A DNA stretch of 64,000 bases. Origin: Piliocolobus tephrosceles (lineage: Eukaryota > Chordata > Mammalia > Primates > Cercopithecidae). Location of the stretch: the NCBI RefSeq assembly GCF_002776525.5, contig NW_022326531.1, positions 810,845 to 874,844 on the forward strand, in the 5' to 3' direction. A program made the translations under genes and the position numbers. The notes beneath the pieces were generated by a model. The model had not been told where the DNA came from and ran no database searches. It saw only the letters and a program-made list of their open reading frames with translations. Below are positions 35,150 through 46,839 of this stretch, piece after piece. The stretch's first letter is position 1, and the number at the start of each line of letters is the position of its first letter.

Positions 35150-35282
35150 TATGTGTATTGAGCATTGTTACCACTAATGTCATGGCAATTCTAAATGTGG
35201 ATAACTACCTCTTCTCTAGAGATGATGAAACTGTGGCTCTGAAAGGTCAGGCAATTTACCTAGAGATAATGATGCAGGAAAA
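35150..35282 (-). mobile_element. MIR SINE relic (antisense)
   Basis: 'tgtgtattgagcattgttac' then 'ctagagatgatgaaactgtg' and 'gctctgaaaggtcaggcaat' follow the reverse-complement MIR order (…ACAGATGAGGAAACTGAGGC…). Confidence 0.7.
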
Positions 35283-35344
35283 ATCTGTGTCTGTGGCCAG
35301 TACGCTTCTGCATTTTCGTTGAAGTGACCTGCACACACACCACA

Positions 35345-35455
35345 CTCTCTGAAACTCAGGTTTCTGTTTTGCATAATGGAAACATGAACACATTCATTGC
35401 TGTGCTATTTTGAAGACTGAATGAGAAAGGCAGTGTGAAAGTGTTTTTAAACATT
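35345..35455 (+). mobile_element. Possible MIR SINE relic
   Basis: 'actcaggtttctgttttgca' then 'taatggaaacatgaacacat' and 'ttttgaagactgaatgagaa' fit sense MIR (CTCAGTTTCCTCATCTGTAAAATGG…). Short and diverged. Confidence 0.5.
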
Positions 35456-35479
35456 TCCATGCTGTTGGATCACACTCTC

Positions 35480-35600
35480 TGTGATGACACCTAAGCATCT
35501 GCATTTCCCAAAGATTCATAGGTGATTGTTAATTTTCAGCCACCATTTGGAAATGCCTTTTGAAGAGAATCTGGCATGAACCACTCAGTCTCACATACTC
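35480..35600 (+). mobile_element. Possible hAT MER fragment
   Basis: 'aagcatctgcatttcccaaa' then 'gattcataggtgattgttaa' resembles the 3' half of a hAT MER element (TTTGCATTTCTAACAAGTTCCCAGGTGATGC). Tentative. Confidence 0.35.
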
Positions 35601-38084
35601 CCAGAGTTTGATTTATATAGTATTCTCATTTTTAGTTATGGCAATACAAATACTAGTCATCATTTCAGGCTGTTCTCTCAAACTTTGAATCGCTAGGCTA
35701 ATTACAGCCTACACGGCAAAATAAGGCCCCTCCATCCACAATCCTGGCATGGATTAGCAGTGTTGGCCCACCTGTTCCCTGCAAGAAAAGTGCTCAGAGC
35801 TGGTGGACTAGTTGCCACTTTTCAGGGAGCTAGGCAGTTGGAGATCCCATACCAGAAGGATGGCAGCTGGGAAATTCATCATAGACCCAGCAGGATGGAG
35901 GAAGGGCAGAAGGTTGTTCAGTACATCTTCCTTACAAAATCTTTAGGAAAATCATTAAGTTTATGAAATGCTAAATATGAAAAAAGGAGTGAAGGGGTGG
36001 ATCCTCTCATCTGGGCCTGACATATGTAGCAGGGTTAAATTGTTAATTTCTAATGCAGATATGCCAGAATCTGTACCCTCTTTCTATACATTGTCTAAAT
36101 ATCCTCATGAGTCTTACCATTCTGGCTGGTAGAAAAAAGCATAAAGTTCTCAAGCTTCTTTGAAAATGTAAAACTTTTTGCTGTTTTTCTTCAAAACATT
36201 TCCAAAGAATCTCAAGAAACTCTGCGATGAATTAAAATTTCAAATCCAACTCTGAGCTGTTTTTTCCTTTTCTTCTTCCTTCATCCACACAGTTATCCTC
36301 ATGAGATAGGCGAAGGTCCCCTCTTCCTGGCCTGTCATCTGGGTTTGTACTGGTTCCACCCTCAAGTGGAATGGTGGGTCTCATCTTTTCTATGAGCATC
36401 TGGCATTGGTGGCTACTGAGGCTTCTTTATCCCACTTGTTTGTATATATTCTGTGTTAGCAACTCCAGTTGCTGAAACTATCCACCGGGAGAACCATAAT
36501 ATCCCCATCCTTTCCATCCTGTTTTCTGGACTCTACCTCTTTTTTATCACAGCTGCGGTAAAACAGGCTCAGAACCTTCTTCCATCTGCCCTCCACCTCA
36601 CTCTGCTTTCTCTGGGCTTTCTCACCCACAAACCAGGCAGTGTGGTTGTTCCACTGTCTGTGAAGGTAGCTCCAAGGGCAGCCATCTGGCCCTCAACACA
36701 GCTGTTTTTCTTGTACCCACTGAAACACTGTAAGATCGGAAAATTTCTTCTACTCCAGGAGTCAAGATAAAATATCAGAGTAAAGTCACCTTACTGTCAT
36801 TTTTCATCTGCCTAGGATGCTGCTTGTTTACAGGGAGCACACTTAAAGGCAGTCTGTCCCAGGTCTCATTCTGCATTGAGACCTCCTTCAGACATTTCTG
36901 AACTGCTGCTGTATAGTGTCACTGCCTGTTGAATGTGGGACTTCTCTCAGCAGCTCATGATCAACATGTGTTGCACTTTGATAAGAAAGAAGCAAATTGC
37001 CTACAACAGGGCTTTCCCAGACTTACTTGTTCGGTTTTCACTACCTTATGGTTTTGATCCCAAATGGAGGGCTTGATGTCTGACCTCTGGCTTCACTTCT
37101 TCTCCGTTCCAGCCACCGTTCCTAAACCAGAAGGGCATTAATATACTTCACCTTCCTGTATTATGAAATTTCCCTGATTAGTCTCGTTGCCTTCTCCAAA
37201 TGTATCTTTCACGCTTCTTTTAACTTGGGACCATAACACTGGAAGGGTTGAAGGTGAATACAATTTATTCATCAGTTCAATGCTATCTAAAAGATTTTCC
37301 TTTTACATTAGATTTCATGCAAGAATTTGGGAGAGGCAGTTCTTTGGAGATGTCAGAAATTAATTGTCACTCCACATCTTCAGGTATCTCCCAAAGTAAG
37401 AGCATGCTGCCCTCTTAAAGTCAAGACTCATAGTTTATAGCTAAATAAATGGATGCCTAGACGTTGTTATTTTCTCCCATAAAGCTGTGTGCCATGTCTC
37501 TGAATGGTCTGAATGCGAGAATCCATCCCATTTAAAATGGGATACAGTTGAAACTGGACTAACTGGTCTTCTTTTACCTTCCTTGATAGGCAGGAAGTAT
37601 TTCTCTCTCTCTGGAAAAAACCATTACAGTCATACTGCATTACTGGCTCTTATAGCAGAATGATACATTTTATTGCCTTGTTTACTAACCCTTCTTGTCC
37701 TGGTACACACTGCTGGCATTTTAAAATTTGGCTTTCTATCAAAGCCAAACTGCTTCTTTTAGTGGTTTTCTTTATTTTCTATTAGAGCATTTTAACCCAA
37801 CTCAAACAAAACCGATACAAAACTTTTGAATAGCAAAATCCTCACAACCTTTATAAGACAAACATGCTTTGTTTCTCATTAGGTTTAGTACAAGGTTCTC
37901 TAGTTCTTCTAAAGGGATAAAAACACAAAGTTGGTAGATTATCCTATAGACCACTCAGAAAATGGCTAATTACTTTGTTCTCTAAATCCTGGCTATCACA
38001 GTGACATTGACAAATTATTTTCACTTTTGTTGAGGTTGATGACAAATTTGATGTTTGTTTTAATATAAACTTGACTGTAAGGGG
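35601..38084. other. Repeat-poor block of about 2.5 kb
   Basis: I can name no interspersed repeat here, which is unusual for this window. Sequence from about 36240 to 37180 is noticeably richer in G+C and pyrimidine runs. The longest frame is 105 codons (36453-36770, +); its translation is leucine- and serine-rich but has no domain or motif I recognise. The frame 35760-35966 (+, 68 codons) is equally anonymous. A 19-bp palindrome ATCCCATTT-A-AAATGGGAT occurs at 37525-37543. Confidence 0.45.
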
Positions 38085-38310
38085 GTGATAGGTTAGTGGT
38101 TAAAAAGAGGGCTTTGAAATCAGATCATTAGCATTCAAGTCTCAACACTGCCACTGTTGGGTCTGTGATCCTGGGCACACTAATAATGTCTGTAGTAAGA
38201 TTACCATCTACAAAATGTAGATAATACTTACCACTTGATAGAATTGAACTAAAACTATATGAGATAAAGTATGTATAGAATCTGGTTCAGCATAAGATCT
38301 CTATGGAAAG
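38085..38310 (+). mobile_element. MIR SINE
   Basis: One of the better MIRs here: 'taggttagtggttaaaaaga' then 'gggctttgaaatcagatcat', 'tcaagtctcaacactgccac', 'tgtgatcctgggcacac', 'tctacaaaatgtagataata' and 'tatgagataaagtatgta', in the full MIR order. Confidence 0.9.
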
Positions 38311-39768
38311 ACTGAATATGTTATCTAATTGTCAGATACAATTTTCAACAACTAATTAAGATGATAATATTAGCGTCACCATATAAACCAATCAACACAA
38401 ATTAAAGTGGTAGAATATTTTGGTCACATTCACTTCTGTTAATGGTCATAAACCTATTTCTAGAAGCCAAGAGCAGATTTCATAGGAAGAGAGACATATT
38501 TGATATGGAGCTGTAGAGTTTATTGAAGTGTCTCTTGAAATGTATTCCCTGATTAATAAATAGTGCCTTCCTACATATGGATTTGATTTCATCTTCTACT
38601 TCATACACAGAGTCCACAAATTCCCTGTAAGACATTTGAACCTAGCTACTAGAAAAAATAATAGGAAGTGTAAAAACTAATGAAGTTACAAATAAATTAA
38701 CAGCCTACTTGACAATCAATGTGAAATCAAGTTTAATCTACCTCTTAATCTAAGGAAAATTAGTAAGGGACATTTTTGTCTGCACAGCTTTGACATTGAG
38801 CTATGTTTGTGCTTTCATGCAATGCAGATTTTGCTAGTTTATTTCCACATTAATATCTGCCTCTATCATAGATTTGGCCTGAAACAATATTTCAGGGAAA
38901 AGTTTACTAAAAAGGGTAACAAATTGATTTCATTTTATAGTGAAATTTCAGAATCATTGCTCTCTTCCTGTTCTTTTTCAAAGGGGTACATGCATAATTA
39001 GTTTACTTTGTATTGCATATTTTTATATTCTTTTTCCTCTTCCTTATGCTCTTCACTGCTGTGTTTATATTTATATAACAGGTGCAAACTGACCTTATAA
39101 TGGAGTGAAAAATTCAGTAATTTGGCTCACCTCTTCCATCTAGATTACTAGAAATGCAGCTTGCCAACTCACTTCCAATGTACAGAATATTTTGCCACCT
39201 AGAAAAGATGTATTGGAATGAATATACAGAATATAACTTGCACATGCACATGCAAACACTTACATACACAAGGCCACAGATACGTGATGCTTGCCTGCAA
39301 CAATATTTCTGAACAATCATTTAATCAATAACTATCTTTGAGGAATTAATATGTTCAGAAATGTGATATACGGTGATGACACAGCTGTAATAAACACAAG
39401 AATTCTGCCTTTGTGGTGACTCCAGTGCCAACATCACCCATTTAATTTCCAGCAACTATTGCTGAGTACTTCAGCTGCTATTTTACTGTAGACATTTTCT
39501 AAGCTGAAGGTCTCTCACAGGGTTTTCTCTGTAACTCAGTTCTACTGGAATTCTCCCATTGCTTTTTAGCACAGCAGCACTGTATTGTGAGCATGCTACG
39601 AAGACCTGTTCTCTGGTTATAGACTGCACCATTCATTGAAGTGGCTTTATTCTCTTCATGAAACTGCTAGACCTGGCCCAGTTGCCATGCTAGATCACAT
39701 TTACCCCCGGCTTGTGGGGAATAAGCAAATTGACCTTCTCAATCATTTCAACCACTACACCTTTCTTT
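38311..39768. other. AT-rich sequence, nothing recognised
   Basis: No gene or named repeat; the short frames at 38807-39001 (+) and 39114-39320 (-) have no motif. Confidence 0.4.
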
Positions 39769-39792
39769 TGTTGTTGTTGTTGTTGTTGTTTT
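39769..39792. repeat. (TTG)n microsatellite
   Basis: Eight uninterrupted TTG units. Confidence 0.95.
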
Positions 39793-40461
39793 AATTTCCT
39801 CTTACATTTCTGGATTCTTCTACTTTCCTCTCTCCCCTGTATTATTTTCCCGTTTCTATCTTGACTCTTTTTTTTAGAACTAGTTAATTTTATTTTAGAA
39901 ATAAGGGAATATTATAAACATAGCACCTGTTTAATTTCCCTCTTTATATAACAGTTATCCTAGGTGTATCCATAATTAATCTAATTTTTAAAAATGAATA
40001 AGAAAATATCTTCTGGGTCTGTAACTGGAAGATCACATAATTAAATTTGTATATAGTTATAATGCTTCACTAAACAGAAAGAAGAAACAAAATAAAAATT
40101 GAGCTGAATTCTTTAAACATATAATATATCCTTAAATTTAAAATATATTTTACAAACTTTGACCTCCCAAAGGTATAAAAATCTATCTATCTAAACTTAA
40201 TTTGCATAACATTCTCTTATGTCTCAAAGATAGGGATTCCCATCTACTAGAGATCGAATGAAGAAAAAAATAGGATTTCTTCATGTTCAAACAGATTTAT
40301 ATAACTTTGGAAAGAGATTTACATTTTTGTGTTTCCAAGATTTTGATGATCAATTTAATTTGGGTTTGACTCTTAAAAGTTTAACTGACAAAGCTAAATT
40401 AAAATCTTCCTGCCACCTTAGAATGCACTACTCTGTTTGGAGACTATTGTAAAAACCAATG
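39793..40461. other. AT-rich sequence, nothing recognised
   Basis: No gene or named repeat; the 64-codon plus frame at 40258-40452 has no motif. Confidence 0.4.
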
Positions 40462-40770
40462 TTTTTTTTTTTTTTTTTTTTTTTTTTTGAAAAGGAGTCT
40501 CGCTCTGTCGCCCAGGCTGGAGTGCAGTGGCGCGATCTTGGCTCACTGCAAGCTCCGCCTCCTGGGTTCACAGCGTTCTCCTGCCTCAGCCTCCCAAGTA
40601 GCTGGAACTATACGCGCCCGCCACCACACCCGGCTAATTTTTTGAATTTTTAGTAGAGACGGGGTTTCACCGTGTTAGCCAGGGTGGTCTCGATTTCTTT
40701 GACCTCGTGATCCGCTCACTTCGGCCTCCCAAAGTGTTGAGATTATGGGCGTGAGCCACTGCGCCTGGCC
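40462..40770 (-). mobile_element. AluY (antisense)
   Basis: A 27-T run (40462-40488), then reverse-complement Alu with the AluY state 'actgcaagctccgcctcc', 'caccgtgttagccagg' and 'tttgacctcgtgatccgc'. It ends 'gagccactgcgcctggcc'. CAATGT on both sides is a short possible target duplication. Frames at 40459-40653 (+) and 40667-40867 (-) are Alu-derived. Confidence 0.96.
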
Positions 40771-42389
40771 CAATGTACTTTTTATTTGCAAGTTTCCTTT
40801 GCATTTCTAATACTACTCCTGGTGAGTGGAAAATCTCTAAAGGAAATGTCTTCATTGTCAAATGCACCTGATGAATACAGAAAAATCCTAGACTGGCATT
40901 TTCAGTTGGTCATGTTTTCTCAAGCTTTCTTTGATGTAGACAGCGGTTTCAGAGTAAATCCTCCGGTGTTTCTCATTGTCTTCCTTACAGTTTGTTTCTT
41001 GTTTGCTTTCCCTAAGCCAGTGCTATTTTACTGTTTTGATCATACGCCAGCATCTGTCAATATTTCATACAAACCTATATCATAAAAGGACACCAGATTC
41101 CTAGGATATAGCACGTAGTTTATATCTCTCATCCTTTCCTCTCATCCCCTGCCATTGTTCAGTTACACCCTTTGTAAGGAGACCCTTGACAGTTTGCCCC
41201 TGTGGACTGCACTGTACCATTCAAATACCATTCAGCCAACTTGATGAATTTTAGCATGAGCCTTGGAATAACAGATTTTTAGTCTTTACATGAGAACATT
41301 CTTCAGACTATTAACATCTACAGAGGGGAAGAATGGCCATGTAAGCTGGGCATATCAACATTTCAACCACTAATATTAACAGTGCCAAAGCTCTGCTATC
41401 AAGTACGATGAACTGTGAATCGACTATTAAAAACTGACAGTAAATGAATATTTGAAACAAATATAAAAATTTAAGAATATGAAAACGTGAAAAAATGTTT
41501 ATCCATATTTGTAAGATATTTTGTTAAAGGAATTATTTAATTCCAGTAAAAAAAGGTATCAATATTTTTAAATCAAAAATCAGGATTCTTGTTTTGTTTT
41601 CTACTAGAATACTTTTTCATTCCATTGCTGCTATGACTCTTATCTAAATTGACAAAGATGCTTATATCCCTCTGTCCTTTTCATCTTTGACATTTATGAA
41701 ATGTCTTTCAAGACTATACATTTTTGTAGCAATAGTATCCTTCTGTATGATCATAAAATTGTGACTGTTTCTATTTTGTATAACAATAGGGTACATATAT
41801 AGAGTAAATCTAGCAAACTAGCTGATCCAATTGGTTTACATCTTATATGAAAGTTTGGGGAACAGGAAAATGTATACATGTAAAAAAATCCTGTTAAACT
41901 ATCAGAACTATAACTTTAATTTGAATATTATAATCACTTGAACATAAAACAAAGTACATTTACCATATTCCATTTGATGTTTCATAAGACATCTGCCAAC
42001 TCATTCTTTAAAATGACGCTATAATTGTGATTCCAAAAAACCAAGTCAACGCATAACTACTTTAGTCGATCGTTTGATGACTACTAACAATACTTACTCT
42101 TCTATTCCTTAAGATCTAACACGAGCCAAATGCAATGGAACAATCAATTCCAATATGGTGTAATACATGCTATAATGAAACAGGTGCAAATGTTATGGAA
42201 ACAGAATTAGAAGATGACTAAGTGTTAACTAAGGTGAAACCATAGCATTGGGGACCAGAATAGGAAATAAGCATCAGGAGAAACAAGTGAAGAATGTTTC
42301 ACTCAAAGAGACATCATGACTAGCAGTCTGAAAGAAAGATCATATTTAAGAAACTGAATATTTATTTGCTTTTCTACTAAAGTTGATGA
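40771..42389. other. AT-rich sequence, nothing recognised
   Basis: No repeat family recognised. The 99-codon plus frame at 40786-41085 starts at the Alu edge; its translation is hydrophobic in the middle but matches nothing I know and I regard it as chance. Confidence 0.4.
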
Positions 42390-42575
42390 AGCTGTGGCAG
42401 TGGCAGATGGCAAAAGACTGAGGAATTAAATAGGGTCAGATTACAAAGTCTTAACCTATGATAAGGCACTTTGGACTAAAGTCAATACTAAAGAGTAAGT
42501 GAATCAGTGAACTTTGACTCTAGGAGGAAGGCAAGACCAGCACAGTGCGTGACATTTAGATATTATTGAAGTAAT
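42390..42575 (-). mobile_element. L2 LINE relic (antisense)
   Basis: 'gggtcagattacaaagtctt' followed by 'aacctatgataaggcacttt' and 'ggactaaagtcaatactaaa' fits the reverse complement of the L2 segment around 'TTTAGACTAAAGTCCAAAGTGCC'. Moderately diverged. Confidence 0.5.
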
Positions 42576-42978
42576 TTAGTTCAGAGATGTTTTCTGAACA
42601 AATTAGCAGCAGTAGTTACAGATTTTCAATCAAAAGAAAATTGAAATCAATTTAAACCTTAGTTTCTTTTAATTCTGAACTATGACAAAATACATAAATA
42701 CCCCTTAAATATGCCTTAAAGGTTCTTTATTTTTACCTCTCCAATTGTTGCTCTTTGCTACTCCCTATTTTCCATCATAAAACCCTAAAATAAGGAAGTG
42801 AGATGTTGTCAGTTTTCAGTGCTAAGGAAATAAGTGCATGGGGATAACTGTCAACAAGTGGGAAGACGGGAGAGGCTCAGTCTTAGAGAGAAGAAAACTA
42901 GTTTGGTGTTGTATCTTTTGAATGTTAGGTTTGTACTGAAGAGCTGAACTCAAGATTTGGTACACAGACCTCTAGGGG
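42576..42978. other. Nothing recognised
   Basis: Possibly more degraded L2 around 42830-42960, not supportable. Confidence 0.35.
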
Positions 42979-43017
42979 ATCCACAATATCAAATCAGGAA
43001 ATCCACAATATCAAATC
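42979..43017. repeat. 22-bp-period direct duplication
   Basis: ATCCACAATATCAAATC is present without mismatch at 42979-42995 and 43001-43017, separated by AGGAA. Confidence 0.97.
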
Positions 43018-43333
43018 TACTTTTATAATATTACTAAGGTGTTATTTCTTTCCAAGATGTTGACCTTTTTACTGATGGTGCAAAATCAGTAGTGGGTGAA
43101 GCTATTGGCAGTTAAGCAGTTAAGCAGCACAATTGTTGTAGTCATTGTAATCATCACTTGCAATAAATAAATAAACAAAAAGCATGTCACTTAACAATGC
43201 TCTCGATAAAGAAGTAAATTACTAATTTTATTAAATTTTTATTAAATGTCAACCCTTGAGTACCTGTCTTTTTAATCTTATGACCAAATGGAAGTTACAC
43301 AAAAATAGCTTGTGCTGCATGCAGACTGTCTCC

Positions 43334-43414
43334 AGGAAGGAGGAAGAGATGAAGGAGGAGTGGGGCAGGGAGAGGGGGTTGGAGAAGGGGGAAGGGGAAG
43401 AGGAAGAAGAAGAA
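43334..43414. repeat. G/A-rich purine tract
   Basis: About 80 bp composed almost wholly of A and G, with GGAAGAGG and GGGGAAGGGG units. The plus frame 43256-43483 reads a Glu/Gly/Arg-rich peptide only because of this composition. Confidence 0.93.
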
Positions 43415-43912
43415 TACCTGTGTTATTGTCTCAGTTGTGAGTTGAACTTGTCAATTTTTTCATGGATTGCCATTATTGTGTGAAATAACTAGTGAGAGAC
43501 AAACTATGGTGATTTAGATTTGAACATTTGACAGACATGCCAATATTGTATAAGATAAACCTCTCACTTCACAGAAAACCACTGACAGTATTTGTTGCCA
43601 ATGATAAAATTTAAATGTTCAAGTAAAAATCAGAAAGTGGGAAAATTAGTGTCTGACACCATAAGCTTGACATCTAACAGATACTTTCTTGATGAGATTG
43701 GAATGATGTTTTAAAAAACATATGTTATTTTGATTTAGTATAATAAAATAAGTCAATATTTGGAAGATGCATATAACATAGTAAAGTAATATGTCCAAAA
43801 TGATCTGTGCATGATCATGCATGGATAAAAAATCCTTTCAAAGAGAATGCTATACCAGCAGATTTTAATATTACACAGTTCTGTGTTCTGTGTTACTGAC
43901 TTAAGAGTTCTT
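43415..43912. other. AT-rich sequence, nothing recognised
   Basis: No repeat or credible coding frame. Confidence 0.4.
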
Positions 43913-44277
43913 TGTATTAGTTTGTTAGAGTCTCTATAAAAATACAACAGCCTGGGTGGGTTGAACAACAGAAATTTGTTTTTTCACAGTTCTGAAGGCT
44001 AGAGGTTTGAGATTAAGGTGATAGCGTGCTTGGTTTCTTCTTAGGCCCCTCTCCTTGGCTTGCAGATGACTGCCTTCTCCCTATGTCCTAACATGGCCTT
44101 TTCTCTCTGTGCACCTCCCTCTTCCTATAAAGAACACCAGTTCTACTCTAGAGCACAACTATTATGACCTCCTTTAACCGCAATTCCCTTGTTAGAAGCC
44201 CTATGTTCAAACATAGTCACGTTTAAGGATAAGACTTCACTATATGAATTTTGGGGGACACAATTCAATCTATAACA
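43913..44277 (-). mobile_element. MLT1-type MaLR solo LTR (antisense)
   Basis: Full-length LTR of about 365 bp. On the plus strand it starts TGTATTAGTTTGTTAG and ends ATTCAATCTATAACA, the reverse complement of the MLT1 TGTTATGGGCTGAATTG … CAAACTAATACA ends. Interior landmarks are 'cacagttctgaaggctagag', 'ctccttggcttgcagatg', 'tgtcctaacatggccttttc' and 'atgaattttgggggacacaa'. No internal MaLR sequence flanks it. The expected 5-bp target duplication has decayed (TTCTT versus ATCTG). Confidence 0.93.
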
Positions 44278-44551
44278 ATCTGATTTTTAGGCCACGCACA
44301 GTGGCTTCTGCCTGTAATCCCACCACTTGGGAGGTTGACAGGGGTGAATCGCTTGAGGTCTCGAGTTTGAGACCAGCCTGGCCAACATGGTGAAACCCCA
44401 ACTCTACTAAAAATACAAAAATTAGCTGGGTGAGGTGGTATGCACATGTAACCTAGCTACTCAGGAGGCTGAGGCAGGAGAATCACTTGAACCGACAGAG
44501 CAAGACCCTGTCTTAAAAACAAAACAAAACAAAACAAAATCCTGATTTTAG
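44277..44551 (+). mobile_element. Alu with right-arm deletion, abutting the LTR
   Basis: Sense Alu (44291-44537) from 'ggccacgcacagtggcttct'. The left arm is intact, but the right arm jumps from 'gaatcacttgaacc' directly to 'gacagagcaagaccctgtct', losing about 60 bp. The tail has become (CAAAA)n. The flanks AATCTGATTTTTAG (44277-44290) and AATCCTGATTTTAG (44538-44551) are a slightly diverged target duplication. The minus frame 44265-44447 is Alu antisense. Confidence 0.95.
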
Positions 44552-45209
44552 ATTTCACATTGAAATCAACTTTTAAGAACCTAGCGCTTGTTGAATTTTA
44601 GTGTAATATCAAAGAATACTTATAATTACCTGATAAAATTATTGAAATTCAGCTTCCTTTCCCAGCTACGTATTTTCATGAAGAGATGTTTTATTCACCA
44701 ACGTTAACCAAAACAGCATACCATAGAAAAATTCAGTGCAGATATGAGTATACATTAATCTTCTGTAAGCTACACATTAAATTTGCAAAACTTTACAGCC
44801 ACACCATTATTCCACTATTCTTTTTCTTCAGATATATTGTTATTTATCAGAAAAGTGTTATGTTTATTTTAATTGGTAATGTAACTTTTATTATTTTAAA
44901 TGAATGAGTTAACAAATTTCTGTATGAATATCTAATGTGGTAAATATCAATAAATATATCATACATAACCATAGGCTCTTCGGGTTCTCAATAATTTTTA
45001 ACTGTCCAAAGAGTTACTGAGACTAATATGTTTAACATCTGCAGCTTTAAAACGTCAGCTTGGATTTTGGCTATCTGTGTTTAGAACTTGTGATCTTGCT
45101 GAAGATGATTCATCAATGTCAAAGCACAAGTAAGAAGAAATTAGTAAACTGGTAAAGAAGCCTGAGGAATTCCTGTATTTAAAGCCAGAAAGAGGAGAAT
45201 GAGCTGGCA
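44552..45209. other. AT-rich sequence, nothing recognised
   Basis: No repeat or credible coding frame; 44686-44907 (+, 73 codons) has no motif. Confidence 0.4.
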
Positions 45210-45520
45210 AGTAATGATTAGTAAGACCTACGTTTTTTAAGTACTATGCTAGGCTCTAGGTACACAGAAATGAGCAAAACAAATGCAGCCCATGCGTTAC
45301 CTTAGCCTGTGGTCCAGTGGAAAAAAAGAGGGAAAACACCTTTTCATGGAAGACTAGAAAAAAACAGTTTCAAGGAGAGAGTAGTGAGTATCCATTATTG
45401 CAGGTGATTCAATTAGATAAGGATAGAAACGTAGTCTCTGTGACATCAGGGAGTTTGGTGAAGGTGGGCTTGCTGAAAGCAGTGAGTTAAGATTGCACAT
45501 GAATTCTCCACACCTGCCTT
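45210..45520 (-). mobile_element. L2 LINE 3' relic (antisense)
   Basis: 'aagtactatgctaggctcta' followed by 'ggtacacagaaatgagcaaa' and 'agcctgtggtccagtgg' fits the reverse complement of the L2 3' end. The continuation 'gtgacatcagggagtttggt' fits the preceding ORF2-end segment. Confidence 0.6.
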
Positions 45521-46469
45521 TTCAGCATTCAGGAATGGATCATCTCACAATTCTTGTGTTAGATGAGAAAGAAAAGTTGTTCAGAGCCATTGGAGAAAGG
45601 AATGCTTCTTGATTACTTAGCCTCAGTATTATTTTTTGTTTCCCATACTCCTAAGGTGCATATTAACCACGAATTAGCAGGACTTGTACGTTTACATTAT
45701 CTAACCCTGCATTTGAATTATGTCTGTTGACAGACATCAAAAATATCCCACTTAACTGTCCCTTATGTACCTCTCCCCGCTTTCTCTTACTCTTCCTCTC
45801 TTTTCTCTACCTCTCACACATGGTCATGTTTGCACACACACATCCACGCACATAATCTTTCATACTGTACTGTTTCTGAAAGTTTGGATATGTGTACTGG
45901 TAAGAGGGTTATTGCTTCATGCAACAGCATAAATCAGTCTTGAGTTCTAGTTCCTAAAACTAGTGGCTTCTGGATGAATCTGCATTCAATTCCATTAAAT
46001 ATATGCTCATGTAGCCTAGATATGTCTTCTGAATCAATCAAAACATTAATATTTCCACTGTGACAAACCTTCAAATATTTGAAGATTGTCATTACTTGTT
46101 CCTTGAGTATTTGGTCCCCCAATGTAAATATCACCATTTATGTCAAGCAGTTCTCAAATAACAAGATTTTCATTACTACATCCATCCTGGTAACTCCCCT
46201 CAGTACATATTCTGGTATACTAATATCTCCATAAAGATTGCCCCAGAATGGCGCATTGTGTTTTCCCATGTATTTACAGTAGTATGTGTACATTGGGATT
46301 CTTGTGCTTCTTGACACAGACACTTCATTGCGTTTAGTAACCTAAGAAAACATCATATCAGTGTACATGTATTTGTCTAGCATGGTGTGGATAATGCTTA
46401 GTTTTGGAGAGGCATGTGGTAAAACAGGATACTTATTCATACCTTTTATGTGTTTGCATGTATGTGAAT
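45521..46469. other. Nothing recognised
   Basis: No named repeat; the minus frames at 45934-46137 and 46138-46323 have no motif. Confidence 0.4.
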
Positions 46470-46489
46470 ACACACACACACACACACAC
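46470..46489. repeat. (AC)n microsatellite
   Basis: About ten uninterrupted AC units. Confidence 0.95.
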
Positions 46490-46576
46490 TCCTCATTTGC
46501 TGAATGTAACTTAAAAATAGCTTTTAAGAGAAATGAAAACATAACTTTTTGCCAAGTGGCACTACTCCTGATAATT

Positions 46577-46706
46577 ATGGGTATAATTTGTTTTGAGTTT
46601 TTTGGTTGGTTGTTTGTTTTGAGATGGAGTCTCGCTCTGTCCCCAGACTGGACTGCACTGGCACAATCTCGGCTCACTGCAACCTCCACCTCTATGGATA
46701 TAATTT
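46577..46706 (-). mobile_element. 5'-truncated Alu with 13-bp target duplication
   Basis: Only the Alu 3' end is present, in reverse complement: 'gagatggagtctcgctctgt' to 'cactgcaacctccacctct'. The element occupies 46590-46693. It is flanked by ATGGGTATAATTT (46577-46589) and ATGGATATAATTT (46694-46706), one mismatch. The flanks show that the copy was short when inserted and was not later cut. The 150-codon frame 46606-47058 is a fusion of this fragment with L2 sequence. Confidence 0.93.
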
Positions 46707-46839
46707 TTATCAAAGGGAAACTTCCCTGGGGTTGCCTTGCTTGGACACCCCTCTCTGTCCACTAGAGAATTATTCCTCTCATCTGCAGTCCCTTCCTTTT
46801 CAGTCTGTCTCCTGCCTTACTTTCAGACCTAGCATTCTA

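Noticed and set aside
40786..41085. 99-codon plus frame with a hydrophobic centre, possible membrane protein exon
   Set aside because: It begins next to the Alu, has no signal of splicing that I can defend, and no recognisable family.
43256..43483. Frame encoding a Glu/Gly/Arg-rich peptide
   Set aside because: The composition is a direct product of the purine tract at 43334-43414.
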